The notes beneath the pieces are model-generated. The model was not told the origin of the DNA. It worked only from the letters and a program-made list of their open reading frames with translations, and did not search any database. This document shows positions 9,083 to 17,117 of a stretch of 64,000 bases of DNA, piece after piece. Position 1 is the stretch's first letter; each line of letters starts with the position of its first letter. The position numbers and the translations under genes are program-made. The stretch is from a candidate division WOR-1 bacterium RIFOXYB2_FULL_45_9 (GTDB lineage Bacteria; Margulisbacteria; WOR-1; O2-12-FULL-45-9; XYB2-FULL-48-7), in NCBI GenBank assembly GCA_001771575.1, contig MEUD01000001.1, positions 248,001 through 312,000 of the forward strand. The letters run 5' to 3'.

Positions 9083-9828
9083 ACAATAAAATTGAGATCG
9101 GCGGCTTGAACGTTTTCTACGATGGTGTCCATGCGTTAAAAGACCTGGACCTCAAGGTCAGGGAAAAGGAGATCCTGGGGGTGATCGGACCGGCTAACAG
9201 CGGCAAGACCTCGTTTTTGCGCTGTGTCAACCGGCTCAACGATCTGCACGACAACTTTAAGATGGCCGGCAAGATCATGCTGGACGGCAAGAGCATCCAT
9301 GAAATCGATATCCATCTTCTGCGCAAACGGATCGGGATAGTCTTTGCCCTGCCGCTCCCTCTGCCGCTGTCGGTCTTTGACAATATCGCCTACGGCCCGC
9401 GGACGCACGGGGTCAAAGAACGGACAAAACTGCTGGAGATCGCCGAAAGTTCTCTGCGCGCCGCCGCCCTTTGGGACGAGGTCAAGGACCGCCTGGAGAC
9501 GTCGGCCTTTAAGCTCTCCGGCGGACAGCAGCAGCGGCTCTGCATCGCCCGGACCCTGGCGGTCGGCCCCGACGTTATTTTATACGACGAGCCGTGTTCC
9601 GCCCTTGATCCGATCTCAACGCTTAAGATCGAAGAGGCGATGCGCAGTCTGAAAGAAAATTATACCCAGGTTCTGGTGACCAACAACGTCAAGCAAGCAG
9701 CCCGGGTCGCCGATCGGACCGCGTTCTTTTTGATGGGTGAAATGATAGAAATAGACGAGACCAGCAGGCTGTTTACCGCGCCGGCGGATAAGCGGACCGA
9801 AGATTACATTACAGGCAGGTTTGGCTAA
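9076..9828 (+). CDS. pstB: PstB-type ATPase with altered Q-loop and H-loop but intact signature
   Basis: PstB family ATPase of 250 residues with normal length and ends. Walker A is GPANSGKT (38-45), unusual for PstB but still matching the GxxxxGKT rule. The Q-loop glutamine is replaced by Ala91 (VFALPLPLP instead of VFQxPxPFP). The switch histidine is replaced by Asn203 (VTNNVKQ instead of VTHNMQQ). The signature LSGGQ (147-151), Walker B with Glu172 and the D-loop are intact. Its own nucleotide pocket is therefore probably poor at hydrolysis, while it can still offer a good signature to a partner. The next gene has the opposite defect. Confidence 0.93.
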   Translation: MVNNKIEIGGLNVFYDGVHALKDLDLKVREKEILGVIGPANSGKTSFLRCVNRLNDLHDNFKMAGKIMLDGKSIHEIDIHLLRKRIGIVFALPLPLPLSVFDNIAYGPRTHGVKERTKLLEIAESSLRAAALWDEVKDRLETSAFKLSGGQQQRLCIARTLAVGPDVILYDEPCSALDPISTLKIEEAMRSLKENYTQVLVTNNVKQAARVADRTAFFLMGEMIEIDETSRLFTAPADKRTEDYITGRFG

Positions 9829-10586
9829 TGGATAAACCGATAATCGAAACCAGCAAGTTGAATTTTTATTACGGCTCGTTCCACGCCCTGATCGACGTTA
9901 ATCTGAAGGTCGGGCGGAACAAGATCACCAGCCTCATCGGTCCTTCAGGGTGCGGCAAATCGACCCTGCTTAGGATATTTAACCGGATGAACGATTTGAT
10001 CGACGGGACGACCACGTCCGGCAGTGTTTTAATTGAGGGGCGCGAGATCCTGGGCCCGCAAGTCGATCTGGTCGACCTACGCAAACACGTTGGGATGGTC
10101 TTTCAGCGGCCGAACCCGTTCCCCCTCTCGGTCTTTGAGAATGTCGCTTTTGGCTTGCGGATCCGGGGGGAGCGGAGAAAAAATGTTTTGGAGGAAGCGG
10201 TCTGTAAAAGCCTCTCTTCGGTCCTCTTGTTCGACGACCTTAAAGATAAGTTGTCGCTGAACGCCCTCCAGCTTACCCTGGAACAGCAGCAGCGGCTCTG
10301 CATCGCCAGGTTGATCGCGGTTACACCCGATCTCCTCCTGATGGACGAGATCTGTTCGGCCCTTGACCCGATGGCGACCATGAAGATCGAATCGTTGATG
10401 CTGGAATTGAAAAAACAGTATACAATTGTTATTGTTACCCATAACATGCAGCAGGCGGCCCGGGTTTCCGATGAATGCGGGTTTATGCTGCTTGGAGAAT
10501 TGATCGAGTTTGGCGACACCAAAAAGATCTTTACTGCGCCGGACGATCAACGGACCGACGATTACATAACCGGGCGGTTTGGCTAG
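9828..10586 (+). CDS. pstB: PstB-type ATPase with degenerate signature but intact nucleotide pocket
   Basis: PstB family ATPase of 252 residues that begins in the TAA region of the preceding pstB (1-base overlap). Walker [10 protein letters not shown] (38-46), the Q-loop VFQRPNPFP (Gln93), Walker B LLLMDE (Glu174) and the switch His205 (VTHNMQQ) are all intact. The signature LSGGQ has become LTLEQ (149-153), losing both glycines. In an ABC dimer each site combines the pocket of one subunit with the signature of the other. Pairing with the protein at 9076 gives one complete and one doubly damaged site. A heterodimer is inferred, not shown. Confidence 0.93.
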   Translation: MDKPIIETSKLNFYYGSFHALIDVNLKVGRNKITSLIGPSGCGKSTLLRIFNRMNDLIDGTTTSGSVLIEGREILGPQVDLVDLRKHVGMVFQRPNPFPLSVFENVAFGLRIRGERRKNVLEEAVCKSLSSVLLFDDLKDKLSLNALQLTLEQQQRLCIARLIAVTPDLLLMDEICSALDPMATMKIESLMLELKKQYTIVIVTHNMQQAARVSDECGFMLLGELIEFGDTKKIFTAPDDQRTDDYITGRFG

Positions 10587-10601
10587 AGAAGGAGGGGGAA
10601 A

Positions 10602-11273
10602 ATGGACCATAAAAGAGTATTCGATCAAGAGATGGGGGAGTTAAAGGACACGATCCTGAAAATGGGGGTCATGGTTCAGGGATTGATCTATAAATCGGTC
10701 GATTCCTTGAAGAAATTGGACAAGGAGCTGGCCGAAGAAGTGATCAAAGAAGATGAGAGGGTCGATCAGCTCGAGCTGGAAATAGACGAAAAATGCATTC
10801 AGCTGGTCGCCTTGCGCCAGCCGGAAGCGTCCGACCTCCGGTTTTTAATGACCGGGATGCGGATCGCCAACGACCTGGAAAGGATCGGCGACCTTTCGGA
10901 AGATATCGCCCAGCGGACGTTGGAGCTGGCTGGCCAGCCGCTCCTCAAGCCGCTCATCGACATTCCGAAGATGGCCAGGCTGGCGCAGGAGTCGGTCGGT
11001 CTGGCGCTTGACGCTTTCATTAACTGCGACCTAAAAAAAGCGAAGGAGATCTGGGCGAAGGAAAAAGAAGTCGATAAGCTCCGCGACCAGGTCCACGACG
11101 AGCTGGTCGAGATCATGAGCAAGGACTCGTCGACCGTCGGTAAAGCGATCCCCCTGCTTTTGGTCTCCCGCCATCTGGAGCGGATCTCCGACCATGCCAC
11201 GAATATTTGTGAAGATATCGTTTATATGGTCGAGGGGAAGGTCGTTAAACACAGCGGCCGGCCTAATAATTAG
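10602..11273 (+). CDS. phoU: Phosphate signalling protein PhoU
   Basis: Cytoplasmic all-helical regulator of 223 residues that links the Pst transporters to PhoR. Two PhoU repeats are visible, each with the metal-binding helix motif: ANDLERIGDLSEDIAQR in the first and ERISDHATNICEDIVYM in the second. The SD AGAAGGAGG is well placed. It closes the pst block and is followed after 13 bases by the superoxide reductase gene, so read-through is likely. Confidence 0.95.
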   Translation: MDHKRVFDQEMGELKDTILKMGVMVQGLIYKSVDSLKKLDKELAEEVIKEDERVDQLELEIDEKCIQLVALRQPEASDLRFLMTGMRIANDLERIGDLSEDIAQRTLELAGQPLLKPLIDIPKMARLAQESVGLALDAFINCDLKKAKEIWAKEKEVDKLRDQVHDELVEIMSKDSSTVGKAIPLLLVSRHLERISDHATNICEDIVYMVEGKVVKHSGRPNN

Positions 11274-11286
11274 GAGGTAGATGGAA

Positions 11287-11667
11287 ATGGCAAAACAACT
11301 TGGGATCTACAAATGCGAAGTCTGCGGCAATATCGTCGAGGTCCTCCACGCCGGTGACGGGGAATTGGTCTGCTGCGGCAAACCGATGAAGGAGATGGTC
11401 GAGAACACGGTTGACGCTGCCAAAGAGAAACACGTTCCGGTGATCGAAAAGAGCGCCGGCGGTTTTTTGGTCAAGATCGGAGCGGTCCCTCATCCAATGG
11501 AAGAAAAACATTACATCGAATGGATCGAGCTGGTAGTCGACGGCAAAGCTTATCGGCAGTTTTTAAAGCCGGGGGATAAGCCGGAGGCGGAATTTTGTGT
11601 CAGCGGCCAAACGGTTGCCGCGCGTGAATATTGCAACCTGCACGGCCTCTGGAGCGCGAAAGGATAA
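11287..11667 (+). CDS. Desulfoferrodoxin-type superoxide reductase
   Basis: Reduces superoxide to hydrogen peroxide without making oxygen, a defence typical of anaerobes. The N-terminal desulforedoxin domain has Cys10, Cys13 and the pair Cys29-Cys30. The catalytic domain carries the Glu-Lys-His element (EKHVP), two further histidines (PHPMEEKHY) and the C-terminal Cys-x2-His (EYCNLH), so the active Fe(His)4Cys site is complete. I choose the ATG at 11287 because AGGAGG at 11272-11277 is correctly spaced from it; the ATG at 11281 is too close. Rubredoxin and a flavodiiron protein follow. Confidence 0.95.
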   Translation: MAKQLGIYKCEVCGNIVEVLHAGDGELVCCGKPMKEMVENTVDAAKEKHVPVIEKSAGGFLVKIGAVPHPMEEKHYIEWIELVVDGKAYRQFLKPGDKPEAEFCVSGQTVAAREYCNLHGLWSAKG

Positions 11668-11670
11668 GCG

Positions 11671-11832
11671 ATGAAAAAATATATTTGCCTGGTTTGCGGT
11701 TACGTCTATGATCCAGCCAAAGGAGATCCCGGTTCCGGGGTCGCTCCAGGGACCTCTTTCGAGAGCCTTCCGGCCGGTTGGGTCTGTCCGGTCTGCGGCG
11801 CCGGTAAAGATCAATTTACTCCGGAGGGATGA
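11671..11832 (+). CDS. Rubredoxin
   Basis: Small electron carrier of 53 residues. Two knuckles, CLVCG (Cys6, Cys9) and CPVCG (Cys39, Cys42), hold a single iron. The sequence [11 protein letters not shown] between them is the classical rubredoxin signature. It starts 3 bases after the superoxide reductase stop and ends 3 bases before the flavodiiron start; its own last codons contain the SD GGAGGG for that gene. It should supply electrons to both neighbours. Confidence 0.97.
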   Translation: MKKYICLVCGYVYDPAKGDPGSGVAPGTSFESLPAGWVCPVCGAGKDQFTPEG

Positions 11833-11835
11833 TAT

Positions 11836-13020
11836 ATGGCGACAAGAAAACTCAAAGATAATATTCATGAGGTAGGCGCGATCGATTTTGACCGCCGTTT
11901 GTTTGACGAGCTGATCCCCTTGCCGGAAGGGACAAGTTATAATTCATATTTGGTCAAGGGGAGCGAAAAGACCGCCCTCATTGACACGGTCGATCCTGCT
12001 AAGGTGGCTTCGCTGGTCGAAAACTTGAACGAACTTAATATCGAAAAGATCGATTATATTATCGCCCACCATGCCGAACAGGACCATTCCGGCTCCCTGC
12101 CGTTCATCGTGGAGCTCTTTCCGACGGCCAAGATCGTGACCAATGCCAAGTGTAAAGAGATGCTGATCTCCCTTCTCCTTTTGCCGGAAGATAAGTTTCA
12201 GGTGGTTAACGATAGGGAAACTCTCTCTTTGGGAGACAAGACCCTGGAATTTATTTTTGCTCCCTGGGTCCATTGGCCTGAAACGATGCTGACCTATTTG
12301 AAAGAGGACAAGGTCCTGTTTACCTGCGACTTTTTCGGTTCGCATCTGGCGGCGACCCCGCTTTTTGTCGGCGACGAAGCTCATGTTCTCCGCTCGGCGA
12401 AGCGCTATTTTGCCGAGATCATGATGCCTTTTCGGAACTTGATCAAACAACATCTGGAAAAACTTAAAACGATCGATTTTACCGTTATTGCTCCGAGCCA
12501 CGGGCCGGTTTACGATCGCCCCAAATTGATCCTTGACGCTTATGCCGACTGGTCCGGCGACCAGGTCAAGAATGAAGTCGTCCTTCCTTACGTTTCCATG
12601 CATGGGAGCACCCAGGAGATGGTCGAATATTTGATCAATGCCTTGATCGCGAGAGGAGTGGTCGTTAAGCCGTATAATCTCTCCAGGACCGACATCGGAG
12701 AGCTGGCGATGGACTTGGTTGACGCCGCCACGGTCGTGATCGGCTCGCCAACCGTGCTGGTCGGGCCTCATCCGCTGGCCGCTTACGCCGCTTTCCTGGC
12801 CAACGCGCTCCGGCCAAAGACCAGGTTCGCTTCGATCGTCGGATCGTTTGGTTGGGGAGGGAAAATGGTCGAAACGCTTTCCGCCATGCTTCCTAACCTT
12901 AAAGTGACGATCATTCCGCCGGTCATCGCCAAAGGAGCGCCGCGAGAGGCCGATTACGCCGCTCTTGATAATTTAGCCGACGAGATCAAGAAGAGCCATC
13001 AGGCGGCCGGGATCGCCTAA
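11836..13020 (+). CDS. Flavodiiron protein (rubredoxin:oxygen oxidoreductase)
   Basis: Protein of 394 residues that reduces oxygen to water (or NO to N2O) using electrons from rubredoxin. The N-terminal metallo-beta-lactamase domain has the diiron motif HAEQDH (residues 79-84), a later WVHWPE histidine, Asp in TCDFFGSH and a SHGPVY histidine. The C-terminal flavodoxin domain starts near residue 255 and binds FMN. The directly adjacent rubredoxin and superoxide reductase make a complete oxygen and superoxide detoxification unit. Oxygen versus NO preference cannot be read from sequence. Confidence 0.95.
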   Translation: MATRKLKDNIHEVGAIDFDRRLFDELIPLPEGTSYNSYLVKGSEKTALIDTVDPAKVASLVENLNELNIEKIDYIIAHHAEQDHSGSLPFIVELFPTAKIVTNAKCKEMLISLLLLPEDKFQVVNDRETLSLGDKTLEFIFAPWVHWPETMLTYLKEDKVLFTCDFFGSHLAATPLFVGDEAHVLRSAKRYFAEIMMPFRNLIKQHLEKLKTIDFTVIAPSHGPVYDRPKLILDAYADWSGDQVKNEVVLPYVSMHGSTQEMVEYLINALIARGVVVKPYNLSRTDIGELAMDLVDAATVVIGSPTVLVGPHPLAAYAAFLANALRPKTRFASIVGSFGWGGKMVETLSAMLPNLKVTIIPPVIAKGAPREADYAALDNLADEIKKSHQAAGIA

Positions 13021-13023
13021 AAA

Positions 13024-13440
13024 ATGAAGCTTTTTCTTCTCCGACATGGCGCGGCGGCCGCCGCTGGTTACAGCGAGGACCGTGAGCGTCCCCTTACCGA
13101 CACGGGGAGGGAACAGCTCGGACGCCTGGCCGGGGATCTGGCCGAAAATAACATCAGCTTTGACGTGATCGTTACTTCTCCGTTTGTTCGGGCCTACCAG
13201 ACCGCCGAGATCATAGCGGACCGGCTAAAAGAACGAGATAAAGTTTTTGTCGAAGACCTCCTTGCCCCCGGTTGTGAGCTGGGGGACCTGATGGAGATCC
13301 TGGAGAGAAACCGCCAGTTTGAGCGGATACTCTGCGTTGGGCACGAGCCGGACCTGGGAGAGATCGCCGGTCAGCTTCTTTTTTTGGATACTCCCCGGCC
13401 GCTGAAAAAAGGGGAGCTGATCGAGATCGAATTAAACTAG
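13024..13440 (+). CDS. sixA: SixA-type phosphohistidine phosphatase
   Basis: Histidine phosphatase superfamily protein of 138 residues. The catalytic LLRHG motif is at the N-terminus (His8), and a second histidine lies in CVGHEPDL. Size and the SPFVRAYQTAEI segment match SixA, which removes phosphate from histidine in phosphorelay proteins. It begins 3 bases after the flavodiiron stop. No functional link to that operon is known. Other small histidine phosphatases are an alternative. Confidence 0.82.
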   Translation: MKLFLLRHGAAAAAGYSEDRERPLTDTGREQLGRLAGDLAENNISFDVIVTSPFVRAYQTAEIIADRLKERDKVFVEDLLAPGCELGDLMEILERNRQFERILCVGHEPDLGEIAGQLLFLDTPRPLKKGELIEIELN

Positions 13441-13458
13441 CTCTTCTGGGGCGGTCTA

Positions 13459-13473
13459 TGCTAAAATAATTCC
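13459..13473 (+). promoter_or_regulatory. Extended -10 promoter for leaderless thyX
   Basis: TG at 13459, one base, then TAAAAT (13462-13467), with six bases before the GTG at 13474. No SD is visible. A transcript would start at or next to the start codon. Confidence 0.6.
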
Positions 13474-14850
13474 GTGAAAGTACTCCTCGCCGGTTATAAC
13501 ATTGATGCCGATGTCCTGGCCGAAATTTCCCGCGGTTTGTCCCGGGACGATCTTACTCCCGAAACGCTGTCGGCCGCTTATGCCCGGATCTCCCGCGATC
13601 CCCGGCCGGTCGACGAGCTTCGACAGATCGCCCGGAAAGAAGTGGGGAAAGCCCGCCAATCAAATACCAGGATAGTCTTCGAAATGGGACATTCCTCGGT
13701 CGCTGAGCATGCGGTCTTCAATTTTGACGTTATCGACCTCTCACGGCTGGCCATCGAGGAGCTGGAGAGATTTCGGCTCGCCTCTTACACCGAAAAATCC
13801 CAGCGCTACCAGAAGCTTCATGATAATTATCATCTGCCAAAAGAGATCGAAGGGAGCGAATTTGCCGTCCCTTTCGCTCAATTGATCGAAAAGCAGAACC
13901 TGCTATACCAGGGTCTCCTGGGGCGGGGGATCGATCCTGAGGACGCCCGTTACGTTACTTCCCTGTCGACCAAGGGACAGCTTGGGATGACGGTCAACTC
14001 CCGGACCCTGGAACTGATGATCAGGCGCTTTGCGTCCAGTCAGCTGGCCGAGATCCGGGAATTGGGGAAAACCCTTTTTGACCTTGCCGCGAAAGTCGCC
14101 CCGTCGTTGATCCGTTATACCGCGGCGACCGATTTCGAATCGCTGACCGCCGCCGACTTGCGGAACGGATTTAAGGGGAGATGGGAGAGAAAAAGGCGTC
14201 TTTCACGGCCCTGCATTCTGGTCGATTCCACGAAAGACGCCGACCAGAAGCTGGTTGCGGCCCTGCTCCATTCTTCATCGACCATCTCATACCCGAACTG
14301 CCGCAGGGTTGTGAAAACGATGTCGCGCCCCGAAAGGGTCGCGGCGGTCAAGAATGCCTGCCGCCGCCTGAATTTTTACGACGCGGTCCTGCGGGAATTT
14401 GAACACATTACCTTGACCTTTGACCTGGTCATGTCGGCCGCTTGCTTTGCCCAGCTCAAACGCCATCGTCCTTTGACCCTGACCGCTCAGGCTTATGAGC
14501 CTCTGCTTGGCGTAACTTTGCCGGACCGGCTGGCTAAAGATAAAGACACGGCGGCGATAATTAAAGAGACCGACGCTCTTTTCGCCAGGATCAATCCGCG
14601 GTTTCCATCAATTGCTCCCTATCTTTTGACCGGCGCCCATCGCCGCAGAGTTTTACTGACCGTCAACGCCAGGGAGCTCTATCATCTTTCCCGACTGCGG
14701 GAAGACGCTCACTCCCAGTGGGATATCCGCGAACTTACCGCCGCCATTACAAAAGCCGCCAAGGAGGCAATGCCGCTGACTATGCTCTTGATCGGCGGCA
14801 AAGATAAGTTCCAGGAAATATTTCTCGAGAAAATTGGAGGTGAAGCATGA
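13474..14850 (+). CDS. thyX: Double-length flavin-dependent thymidylate synthase (tandem ThyX)
   Basis: ThyX makes dTMP from dUMP with FAD and methylene-tetrahydrofolate. Most members have about 220-260 residues and act as homotetramers; this one has 458 and looks like two ThyX units in tandem. The N-terminal unit has RFR (99-101) with a matching SQR (109-111), a changed but recognisable RHR-x7-S motif, and NSRTLE plus EIREL near 175-197. The C-terminal unit has a true RHR (330-332) but has lost the following Ser/Arg, and has NARELYHL and SQWDIREL (398-421). Long two-unit ThyX proteins occur in Chlamydia as I recall. GTG start with no SD. Confidence 0.8.
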   Translation: MKVLLAGYNIDADVLAEISRGLSRDDLTPETLSAAYARISRDPRPVDELRQIARKEVGKARQSNTRIVFEMGHSSVAEHAVFNFDVIDLSRLAIEELERFRLASYTEKSQRYQKLHDNYHLPKEIEGSEFAVPFAQLIEKQNLLYQGLLGRGIDPEDARYVTSLSTKGQLGMTVNSRTLELMIRRFASSQLAEIRELGKTLFDLAAKVAPSLIRYTAATDFESLTAADLRNGFKGRWERKRRLSRPCILVDSTKDADQKLVAALLHSSSTISYPNCRRVVKTMSRPERVAAVKNACRRLNFYDAVLREFEHITLTFDLVMSAACFAQLKRHRPLTLTAQAYEPLLGVTLPDRLAKDKDTAAIIKETDALFARINPRFPSIAPYLLTGAHRRRVLLTVNARELYHLSRLREDAHSQWDIRELTAAITKAAKEAMPLTMLLIGGKDKFQEIFLEKIGGEA

Positions 14851-14972
14851 ATACCGCGATCATTATTACGTTGATCATTTGCGGAACGATTTTTCTGATC
14901 ACAATTGTTGCCTTGCTCTTTGCGATGTGGGTCATTAACAAAGGGGTTTCAATGTCCGAAAGGGATAGATAA
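14847..14972 (+). CDS. 41-residue single-span membrane peptide
   Basis: Short ORF with ATGA overlap with the thyX stop and a good SD (GGAGG about 5 bases upstream). Residues 4-31 form one continuous hydrophobic helix, followed by a short polar tail ending SERDR. It stops directly before the ATG of the GH57 gene. I recognise no family. Spacing, SD and coupling on both sides argue that it is translated; it could be a small membrane partner or simply a coupling ORF. Confidence 0.6.
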   Translation: MNTAIIITLIICGTIFLITIVALLFAMWVINKGVSMSERDR

Positions 14973-17117
14973 ATGAACAGACCTGTTTCCCTGGCGCTGG
15001 TCTGGCATATGCACCAGCCGTTTTATAAAGACCTGGTGACTGGAGAGTACGTCATGCCCTGGGTCAGGATGCATGCCGTCAAGGATTATTACGACATGGT
15101 TGCGGTTTTGGACCGCTTTCCGGAAGTCCATGTTACCTTTAACCTGGTCCCTTCGCTCCTTTTGCAGATCGAGGATTACGTCCACAACGGCGCGTCCGAC
15201 GTTCTGCTCGATCTGACCAGAAAAAGCCCCTCCGACCTGACCCATGCGGAAAAGGTCTCTCTTTTGCAGTATTTTTTCATGGCGAACTGGGAGACGATGG
15301 TCAATCCTTATCCCCGCTATCGGGACCTGCTTTTAAAAAGAGGCCGATTTGTTTCCCAGGCCGAACTCTCCAAGGTTGCCAAACGGTTTTCTCCCCAGGA
15401 GCTGCTTGATCTCCAGGTTTGGTTCAATTTGACCTGGTTCGGCTTTATTTACCGCCATGAGGACCCGGTGATCAAAGAACTTCTCGCCAAGGGGAAGTAT
15501 TTTTCCAGCGATGATAAAAAAGCGGTCGTGCTGAAACAGCGGGAAGTAATGGGGAAGATCATTCCCAAATATAAAGAGCTTAGCGACCGGGGCCAGATCG
15601 AGCTGACCACGACCCCGTTCTATCATCCGATCCTTCCTCTGCTCTGCGATACCAACTCTGCGAAAGAGGCGATGCCGCTGGCCAAGCTCCCTCCTTCGGC
15701 TTTTCAGCACCCAGAAGACGCCGCCGCCCAGATCGGGATGGCGGTCGATTTTTTCGCGGAGCGTTTTGGCGCCAAACCTGGCGGGATGTGGCCGTCTGAA
15801 GGGTCGGTCTCGGAAACGATGATCCCGCTGATCGCCCAGGCGGGGATAAAATGGCTGGCGACGGACGAGGGGATACTGGAGCGCTCGCTCCATAAGATCG
15901 AAATGAGAGGGCGCGCCCTGGCGGCGGCCGATCTTTACCAGCCGTACCTGGTTGAGCACGACGGCTCGCAGGTCGCCATGATCTTCCGCAACCATTTTCT
16001 TTCCGACCAGATCGGGTTCGTTTACCAGCGCTGGTCGATCGGCGATTCGCTCCGGGATTTTGCTTCCCATCTCCATAACATCAGGATCAGTCTTCCGGAA
16101 GACGGGCAGAATTATTTGGTCCCGGTGATCCTTGACGGGGAGAACGCCTGGGAATATTATCCCGACGGCGGAAAGTCGTTTTTGGAAAGCTTTTACGGGA
16201 GCCTGGCGAGCGGGCGAGAAGCGCGAACCGTCAGGGTTTCCGACTATTTGCAGGAAAATCCTCCCCGGCGCAAGCTGACCAGGTTGTTCGCGGGGTCCTG
16301 GATCAACAGCAATTTTAAGATCTGGATCGGCCATGACGAGGACAATTTGGCCTGGGATTATTTGAACAAAGCCCGGCTGGCGCTCGAGCCGTTCAAAAAA
16401 GAAGAACAGCCGGTCGCCTGGCAGGAGCTTTACATCGCTGAAGGGTCTGACTGGTGCTGGTGGTACGGCGACGACCATTCTTCCGAGAACGACCACCTTT
16501 TTGACGCTCTTTTCCGCAAACATTTAAAAAATATTTATACCTTGATCGGCCGCGTCCCGCCAAAATATCTGGACAATCCGATCAAGCAAATGTCCACATT
16601 GGTCCGCCCCTTAAAGGAGCCGACCTATTTGATAAACCCGGTCTTAGACGGTGAAGTGACCAGCTATTACGAATGGCTCTCGGCCGGGGTCTTTGATATT
16701 TCAAAAGCCCGAGGGGCGATGCACCAGATCGAGACCCTGCTTCGTGATATTCATTTTGGTTACAGCTTAACCGACTTATTTATCCGGCTTGGCCTGAATA
16801 TCTCAATGTATTCGGAGGAGGCCAAAACCTTTACTTTCGCGGTGGTCTTTACCCATCCGGTCGACAGAAAATTTGAGATCGGTTTTGATCGGAGCAAGGG
16901 TTATTTTACGTTTGACCGGGAAATGCGTTGTGGGATCGCCAAGATCATTGAGATCGGCGTTCCGTTCAGCGTTCTGGGGGTAAAGCCCTGCGACAAGCTC
17001 GAATTTGTCGTGGTCATAAGCAAAGATGGTCAGGAAGTCGAGCGCTGGCCAAAAGGCGGGGGGATATATGTCACCGTCCCAAGCGATACCTATGAACAAG
17101 AACAGTGGTCAGTCTAA
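14973..17117 (+). CDS. Glycoside hydrolase family 57 protein (amylopullulanase/alpha-amylase-like)
   Basis: Alpha-glucan-active enzyme of 714 residues. The N-terminal GH57 barrel starts with WHMHQPF (motif 1). MWPSEGS gives a candidate nucleophile Glu276, and LDGENAWEYY gives candidate acid Asp388, the form seen in amylopullulanase-type GH57 members. The C-terminal third looks like the beta-rich domain common after these barrels. There is no signal peptide, so it probably acts on intracellular glycogen or maltodextrin. It is first of three GH57 genes here. Exact activity (debranching, amylase or transferase) is not determined. Confidence 0.82.
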   Translation: MNRPVSLALVWHMHQPFYKDLVTGEYVMPWVRMHAVKDYYDMVAVLDRFPEVHVTFNLVPSLLLQIEDYVHNGASDVLLDLTRKSPSDLTHAEKVSLLQYFFMANWETMVNPYPRYRDLLLKRGRFVSQAELSKVAKRFSPQELLDLQVWFNLTWFGFIYRHEDPVIKELLAKGKYFSSDDKKAVVLKQREVMGKIIPKYKELSDRGQIELTTTPFYHPILPLLCDTNSAKEAMPLAKLPPSAFQHPEDAAAQIGMAVDFFAERFGAKPGGMWPSEGSVSETMIPLIAQAGIKWLATDEGILERSLHKIEMRGRALAAADLYQPYLVEHDGSQVAMIFRNHFLSDQIGFVYQRWSIGDSLRDFASHLHNIRISLPEDGQNYLVPVILDGENAWEYYPDGGKSFLESFYGSLASGREARTVRVSDYLQENPPRRKLTRLFAGSWINSNFKIWIGHDEDNLAWDYLNKARLALEPFKKEEQPVAWQELYIAEGSDWCWWYGDDHSSENDHLFDALFRKHLKNIYTLIGRVPPKYLDNPIKQMSTLVRPLKEPTYLINPVLDGEVTSYYEWLSAGVFDISKARGAMHQIETLLRDIHFGYSLTDLFIRLGLNISMYSEEAKTFTFAVVFTHPVDRKFEIGFDRSKGYFTFDREMRCGIAKIIEIGVPFSVLGVKPCDKLEFVVVISKDGQEVERWPKGGGIYVTVPSDTYEQEQWSV

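Noticed and set aside
9076-10586. The second and third pstB genes as decaying pseudogenes
   Set aside because: Both are full length with intact frames and ends, and the losses fall in complementary positions of one composite site, which points to specialisation.
11944-12771. Reverse-strand ORF of 275 codons inside the flavodiiron gene
   Set aside because: It is a shadow of a well-supported gene with intact diiron ligands; long antisense frames are common with this codon usage.
15333-16523. Reverse-strand ORF of 396 codons inside the first GH57 gene
   Set aside because: It is antisense to a gene with clear GH57 motifs and normal codon use; its own translation is low-complexity and matches nothing I recognise.
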